DNA from: Bacteroidota bacterium
GTDB taxonomy: Bacteria; Bacteroidota; Bacteroidia; Chitinophagales; LD1
Length of the DNA: 10,418 nt
Direction: 5' to 3'
Assembly: GCA_947457525.1 (NCBI GenBank)
Contig: CANGXE010000034.1
Coordinates: 1-10,418 of the forward strand
In this document: positions 6,485-10,418 of the stretch, piece by piece
Layout of the letters: each line of letters starts with the position of its first letter
Numbering within the stretch: the first letter of the stretch is position 1
Made by a program: the position numbers and the translations under genes
The notes under the pieces: generated by a model
Database searches by the model: none
Told to the model about the DNA's origin: nothing
Seen by the model: only the letters and a program-made list of their open reading frames with translations

Positions 6485-8146
6485 TTATTGATAGATTAAC
6501 TCTTTAGCGTTGGCTAATGAGGCTTCACTAATGTTTTCCCCACTAAGCATTTTTGCTATTTCTAAAATTCGCTCTTCTTCGTTTAGTCGTTTGATACGAG
6601 TATTTGTACGATGCGCAGTTTCTTCTTTGTAAATGTATAGATGTTGATCGGCAGTTTTTGCAATTTGCGGTAAGTGAGTGATGCAAATCAATTGATGATG
6701 TCGCGAAAGATTTTTCATTATTTCTCCCACCTTCATTGCTACACTGCCTGAAATGCCATTATCAATCTCATCAAATATTAATGTAGGCATATCGTCTATA
6801 TCTGCAATCAATGATTTAATGCAAAGCATCAACCTTGATAACTCACCACCTGATGCCACTTCTTTAATTTCTTGCGGAGCAAAACCTTTATTGGCGCTAA
6901 ATAGAAATTTGATTTCGGTAAAGCCAAAATCATTAAGTATTTGCTGATTTGATTTTTGAATTTCTACCTTAAAAGTAGCATTGGGCATTCCTACTTTGGT
7001 GAGCAATACGACAACATTGTTTTGAAACTCGCGCAACACTTTTTCGCGAGCTTGATGTAGTTGCAAAGCAAGTTCATTTAGTTTTTTTAGTTCAGCTTGC
7101 AGTGATAGTTGTAGCTTACTGATTTGCTCCGTACCATTATCTACTAAAGCTATTCGTTCACTCAAACTATCTTGAATGGCTAGTAAATCATCAATAGTAG
7201 CCACCGAATGTTTTTTTTCTAAACGATAAATTAAACTCAATCGTTGGCTCACTTCTTCCAGTCTTTCTGGGTCGAGCGAGGCATCGTCTTCTAGTTGCCC
7301 AAGTTCATTAGCTATATCTTTTAACTCGACTTGCGTGCTGTGTAATCGGTCGGCTAATGCTGCGATTTCGGTAATGTAGTTTTTGACATTTTTGAGTTGC
7401 GACTGTACATCATTAAGTTGGTCAATCGCATTGGTTTCGCCATTCGTAAGCAGTGTTGTAGCAGCTAGTAATGCACGTTTGATTTCATCAATGTTCGAAA
7501 GTGTATTTTGTTCGGTTTCGAGTTCTTGCTGTTCGTCTTTTTCTAGTTTTGCTTCATCTAACTCTTTCCATTGATATTGCAAATAGTCCAATTCGGCAGA
7601 AGCATTTCGATTTTGTGTAATCAAATCACGCAGAGCTAATTCATGCTTTTTATATAGGCGAAAAGCTTGGCGATATTGCTCTAGCAGAGGTTTGTTCTTA
7701 GCTAGTGTGTCCACTACGTTCATCTGAAAACCAGATTTAGTGAGCTCAAGTGTTTCGTGTTGGCTGTGAAGGTTCACTAGTTTTTCGCCCAATTCTTTAA
7801 GCAATGATAAATTGACAGGTGTATCATTAACAAAAGCACGAGATTTTCCGTTTTGATTTATCTCTCTGCGGACTATGGTATTAGGTTCGAAATCGAGTTC
7901 ATTTTGCTCAAAAAAATCAGCTAGTTCTTTTTGTTGTAAGGCGAAGTTAGCTTCTACTACACATTTATCTTCTTGGTTGTAAAGCACTTTGGTGTCAGCG
8001 CGTTCTCCCAATATCAAATTGAGTGCTCCTAGTAAAATTGATTTTCCAGCACCGGTTTCTCCCGTAATGATGTTGAGATGCTCATCAAACGCAATTTCTA
8101 GGCGGTCAATGATGGCGTAATTTTTAATTATAAGCCGATTAAGCAT
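6485..8146 (-). CDS. recN: DNA repair protein RecN
   Basis: RecN is an SMC-like ATPase that acts at DNA double-strand breaks during recombinational repair. The 553-residue protein is full length and intact. The start MLNRLIIKNYAIID is canonical, which supports the ATG at 8146. Walker A is GETGAGKS at 29-36, and the conserved LHSQHE loop is at about 126-131. A long coiled-coil region rich in Glu, Leu and Gln covers about 150-375. The C-terminal ATPase half has the ABC signature ASGGELSRLML (431-441), Walker B PTLIFDEID (454-462) and the switch-His segment THLPQIA (490-496). It is the first gene of the minus-strand run recN / type A cargo / fabI and is divergent from the GNAT gene across a 97-bp spacer that should carry its promoter. 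I see no clear SOS operator. Confidence 0.98.
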   Translation of the reverse strand: MLNRLIIKNYAIIDRLEIAFDEHLNIITGETGAGKSILLGALNLILGERADTKVLYNQEDKCVVEANFALQQKELADFFEQNELDFEPNTIVRREINQNGKSRAFVNDTPVNLSLLKELGEKLVNLHSQHETLELTKSGFQMNVVDTLAKNKPLLEQYRQAFRLYKKHELALRDLITQNRNASAELDYLQYQWKELDEAKLEKDEQQELETEQNTLSNIDEIKRALLAATTLLTNGETNAIDQLNDVQSQLKNVKNYITEIAALADRLHSTQVELKDIANELGQLEDDASLDPERLEEVSQRLSLIYRLEKKHSVATIDDLLAIQDSLSERIALVDNGTEQISKLQLSLQAELKKLNELALQLHQAREKVLREFQNNVVVLLTKVGMPNATFKVEIQKSNQQILNDFGFTEIKFLFSANKGFAPQEIKEVASGGELSRLMLCIKSLIADIDDMPTLIFDEIDNGISGSVAMKVGEIMKNLSRHHQLICITHLPQIAKTADQHLYIYKEETAHRTNTRIKRLNEEERILEIAKMLSGENISEASLANAKELIYQ

Positions 8147-8243
8147 AGAGCGAATATACGGTTTGCCCTACAAATATCTACTAGAAATAACCGCTAACTA
8201 TCTAAATTTTGCAAATGAGTTTTTCTTTTGCTTTTTCGTTGGT
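8147..8243. promoter_or_regulatory. Divergent intergenic region, probable promoters for recN (-) and the GNAT gene (+)
   Basis: This 97-bp AT-rich spacer separates two divergent genes and must hold at least the recN promoter. Compared with the Bacteroidota -7 consensus TAnnTTTG, the minus strand has GATATTTG (8171-8178, one mismatch, 25 bases before the recN ATG). The plus strand has AAATTTTG (8204-8211, one mismatch, 32 bases before the GNAT ATG). I find no convincing -33 TTG element at normal spacing for either, so the exact sites are tentative. Confidence 0.35.
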
Positions 8244-8726
8244 ATGAATATCCATTTCCGCCAGGCCACAACAGCTGATTTGTCACTTATTTTTTCTCTT
8301 GCTAATAAAATTTGGAGAGAGCATTATCCCGCCATCATAGGAGAGGAGCAAGTGGAATATATGTTGAATACACGATATAATGAAACTACGTTAGCGACAT
8401 CTATGGATAATAGTGAGCAGTTTTATCTAGCATTTGATGATGAGCAACCTATTGCTTATGCATCAATTCAACATAATAGTGATGACTATTATTTGCATAA
8501 ATTTTATGTAGATGTGGCGCGTCATAGAAGCGGAGTAGGCAAGATTTTTTTTAATTATTTATTACAGCAGTTATCTCCGTTACCAACTTTGCGTCTGCAA
8601 GTCAACCGACAGAACATAAAGGCTATAAATTTTTATTTCAAGTTCGGTTTTATAATCGAATCGGTGGGTGATTTTGATATTGGCGGTGGTTATTTTATGA
8701 ATGACTTTGTGATGGTGAGGAAATAA
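8244..8726 (+). CDS. GNAT family N-acetyltransferase
   Basis: This 160-residue cytoplasmic acetyltransferase of the GNAT superfamily transfers the acetyl group of acetyl-CoA to an unknown amine. The start is taken as the ATG at 8244, because MNIHFRQATTADLSLI is the standard first strand and helix of the fold. The in-frame extension back to TTG 8163 encodes unrelated Phe-rich sequence over the promoter region. IWREHYPAIIGEEQVEYML (23-41) matches a common GNAT subgroup. Motif A is LHKFYVDVARHRSGVGK (84-100), with the R-x-x-G-x-G-type pyrophosphate-binding loop at RHRSGVGK. Motif B is the C-terminal NIKAINFYFKFGF (124-136). It stands alone, divergent from recN and convergent with the second adhesin, so the context gives no clue to the substrate. 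Its stop codon overlaps the T-run of the opposite-strand terminator. Confidence 0.93.
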   Translation: MNIHFRQATTADLSLIFSLANKIWREHYPAIIGEEQVEYMLNTRYNETTLATSMDNSEQFYLAFDDEQPIAYASIQHNSDDYYLHKFYVDVARHRSGVGKIFFNYLLQQLSPLPTLRLQVNRQNIKAINFYFKFGFIIESVGDFDIGGGYFMNDFVMVRK

Positions 8727-8754
8727 AAAAACGCCTCTCTTTCGAGAAGCGTTT
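8722..8754 (-). terminator. GAAA-tetraloop intrinsic terminator of the minus-strand adhesin gene
   Basis: Arms 8729-8739 and 8744-8754 form an 11-position stem around a 4-base loop. Read on the minus strand the loop is GAAA, a stable GNRA tetraloop, the one imperfect pair is a G-T wobble, and the stem runs into a T-rich tail (TTTTTTATT). On the plus strand the same pair becomes a C-A mismatch and the tail after the stem is poor (CAATAC). It therefore favours the minus-strand adhesin, whose stop codon is 23 bases upstream, but it may also slow GNAT transcripts. Confidence 0.85.
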
Positions 8755-8777
8755 CAATACATATTTTACAAGATATT

Positions 8778-10418
8778 TTAGCGAAGGATAGTAATACTGC
8801 CTTTGAATACTTTTTGGTTGTAGCCATCTAAATGGACGATTTTCATGACATAAACTAGTACCGATGATTCAATAAGGTCGCCTTTAAATCTACCATCCCA
8901 TTGGAAATTAACGTCATTAGTTTCGTACACCTTTTCGCCCCAACGATTGAATATCATCAAGTCTAATTTTTTAACTCCGGCTAGGTTACCAAATATTTGT
9001 AAGTAGTCATTGTTGCCATCACCGTTTGGTGTAAAAGCATTTGGCGTAAATATGTTGTAGTCAGCAATTACTTTTACGGTTACGGTATCTTGCGCTATAC
9101 AACCATTTGTGTCCGTAGCAATTACTGTATAGAGCGTAGTGCTGCCCGGTTGAACAGTAGTGCTTTGACAATTGGGGCATGTGTGGTTGATAGCCGGTGT
9201 CCAGTTGTAAGTAGTTTGATTGCTACCCGTTGTTACAGCGTTTAATATTGCTGTTTCTCCCATAGTAATAGTAGCGCTACCAGTCGTATTTACATTGAAT
9301 GAGTTAGTGTTTATAACATTAAATGTTTCACTGATGGTGCAACCATTGGCGTCAGTTACCAACAAGCTGTAGTTACCCGGTTGAATGTTATTCAAGTCTT
9401 CGGTGGTGCTGCCGGTGTTCCAGCTGAAATTGAAAGGTGTTGTGCCACCAGCTACGGTTACATCTATACTACCTCTGTCTTGTACGCAAACTAATTGATC
9501 AATGAGAGATGTGATTTGTAATTGCGGCAGAGTATTGATAAAGCCGCTGGCACTTTGCGTACAGCCATTAGCATCAGCAACGGTTAAGCTATAGCTTCCG
9601 GTGGGTTGGTTAGTGATTTGATTTGCAGTGCTACCATTGCTCCAATTGAAACTGTAGTTGCCCGCTCCACCAATTACTTGTGTAAGAATATTTCCTTTGT
9701 TTGTGCTACCACAATCTATATCGGTTATCTGTAAATTTACAGTTATTTCAGATGGGTTGGTAATGACAATTCCTTGAATAACTTCTTGACAAGCATTTGC
9801 ATCTGTCACTGTTACATCATATGTACCTGCTTTGAGGTTGTTACGGTCTTGTGTGTTAGTTCCGTCATTCCAGTTGTATGAGAATGGGAATGAGCCACCT
9901 TCAGTGTTTATATCAATACTTCCCTTGTTGTCATTGAAACAGCTTAAATTAGTTTGGGTAAATGTTAAACTCAAAATGTTCGGTTGTGTGATAGTTGTGT
10001 TTGCGTTAGCTACACAATTATTGACATCATTGATTATTACAAAATAGTTACCAGCTGCTATATTTGTCAAATCCTCGGTATTAGCCTCATTATTCCAATC
10101 AAAGGTATAGGGTGGAGTGCCTCCACTGATACTTAAGTTTATGTTTCCATCAACTCCACCATTACAAGCCACGTTGTTGTATTGTAACCCAATTATAAAT
10201 GAGGTTGGTTGCTGTATGGTTATGTTTTGAGTTACTGAACAAGTATTAGCATCTGAAACTGTTACTGTATAGTTTCCGGCAAACACACCCGAAATATCTT
10301 GTGCATTGTCCCCGTTGCTCCAATTGTAAGACAAATTTCCTGTGCCACCTGTGGCTGTGATGTCTATCATTCCTGTCGCGGCACCATTACACAATACATC
10401 AAGATGGGTTTCGGAAAC
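8778..10418 (-). CDS. Partial T9SS type B adhesin with SprB repeats (5' end outside window)
   Basis: The frame stays open to the right edge (codons before 10394 read VSETHLDV), so the TTG at 10394 is internal and the N-terminus is missing. Numbering from that TTG as residue 1: five SprB-type repeats cover about 0-373, a PKD-like domain about 374-443 includes a CPNC motif (C406, C409) and YTVIATDTNGC, and a CHU_C type B sorting domain covers about 446-538 (PNAFTPNGDGNNDY, MIFNRWGEKVY, ending KGSITILR). The repeats resemble those of F. johnsoniae SprB, the mobile surface adhesin of gliding, so the likely role is a long filamentous cell-surface protein exported by the T9SS. Unlike the left-hand adhesin, its CTD has no Cys. 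No porP/sprF gene lies directly downstream; the next gene is the convergent GNAT. Family assignment is secure, but a role in motility rather than general adhesion is not shown. Confidence 0.92.
   Translation of the reverse strand, partial: VSETHLDVLCNGAATGMIDITATGGTGNLSYNWSNGDNAQDISGVFAGNYTVTVSDANTCSVTQNITIQQPTSFIIGLQYNNVACNGGVDGNINLSISGGTPPYTFDWNNEANTEDLTNIAAGNYFVIINDVNNCVANANTTITQPNILSLTFTQTNLSCFNDNKGSIDINTEGGSFPFSYNWNDGTNTQDRNNLKAGTYDVTVTDANACQEVIQGIVITNPSEITVNLQITDIDCGSTNKGNILTQVIGGAGNYSFNWSNGSTANQITNQPTGSYSLTVADANGCTQSASGFINTLPQLQITSLIDQLVCVQDRGSIDVTVAGGTTPFNFSWNTGSTTEDLNNIQPGNYSLLVTDANGCTISETFNVINTNSFNVNTTGSATITMGETAILNAVTTGSNQTTYNWTPAINHTCPNCQSTTVQPGSTTLYTVIATDTNGCIAQDTVTVKVIADYNIFTPNAFTPNGDGNNDYLQIFGNLAGVKKLDLMIFNRWGEKVYETNDVNFQWDGRFKGDLIESSVLVYVMKIVHLDGYNQKVFKGSITILR
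9276..10397 (-). repeat. Array of five SprB-type protein repeats (about 225 bp each)
   Basis: Copies lie at 10173-10397, 9948-10172, 9720-9947, 9495-9719 and 9276-9494. The first conserved Cys falls at residues 2, 77, 152, 228 and 303, giving a period of 75, 75, 76 and 75. A second Cys follows 49-50 residues later in each copy, within a DANxC-type motif (DVNNC in copy 2). Other shared marks are a GG near residue 16-17 of the unit, an aromatic-x-W-N centre and A/P/T-G-x-Y near residue 40. The copies are clearly homologous but divergent in sequence, and the array probably continues beyond the right edge. Confidence 0.9.

Noticed and set aside
7383..7574. Ser/Cys-rich plus-strand reading frame inside recN
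   Set aside because: Its composition is what the reverse complement of a Glu/Leu/Gln-rich coiled coil gives.
8163..8243. In-frame TTG extension of the GNAT gene by 27 residues
   Set aside because: The extension is Phe/Asn-rich, unlike the GNAT fold, covers the only space for divergent promoters, and the ATG at 8244 gives the canonical first strand.
10392..10394. TTG at 10394 as start of the right adhesin
   Set aside because: It lies inside an SprB repeat (V-L-C-N-G), and the frame continues to the window edge.

Overview
The window looks like a chromosomal segment of an AT-rich member of the Bacteroidota, most likely a gliding or surface-adhesive lineage near Chitinophagales/Sphingobacteriales; the order is inference. 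The diagnosis rests on two secreted proteins with type B (CHU_C/gliding) C-terminal sorting domains, one with a type A sorting domain, a PorP/SprF outer-membrane protein and a PorE-like OmpA protein. All belong to the type IX secretion system (T9SS). Ribosome-binding sites are weak or absent, as is usual in this phylum.

Left part (1-4859, + strand): the 3' end of a multidomain, Cys-rich cadherin/Ig-like adhesin, then a GC-rich hairpin, then a PorP/SprF-family gene, then a TPR / beta-propeller / double carboxypeptidase-regulatory-like / OmpA protein. This is the familiar cargo-plus-partner layout: a type B cargo, its likely outer-membrane secretion partner, and a peptidoglycan-binding periplasmic protein. 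A near-perfect 17-bp hairpin closes this unit and also serves the convergent operon.

Middle part (4881-8146, - strand): recN, a small type A T9SS cargo gene and fabI, read in that order with gaps of 33 and 17 bp, so probably one operon. RecN is a DNA-repair SMC-like ATPase and FabI completes fatty-acid elongation. The cargo gene between them is unrelated in role.

Right part (8147-10418): a 97-bp divergent intergenic region, a GNAT acetyltransferase on +, a strong GAAA-tetraloop terminator, and on - the 3' end of a second type B adhesin, built from SprB repeats with a period of about 75 residues plus a PKD-like domain. It is cut by the right edge and has no PorP/SprF gene directly downstream.

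No gene-free stretch exceeds 100 bases. I see no RNA genes, CRISPR arrays, insertion sequences or attachment sites. Nothing here is clearly a new system. The points of most interest are the pairing of type B cargos with the single visible PorP/SprF, the hairpin between cargo and partner genes, the doubled CRD in the OmpA protein, and the graded decay of the SprB repeat motif.
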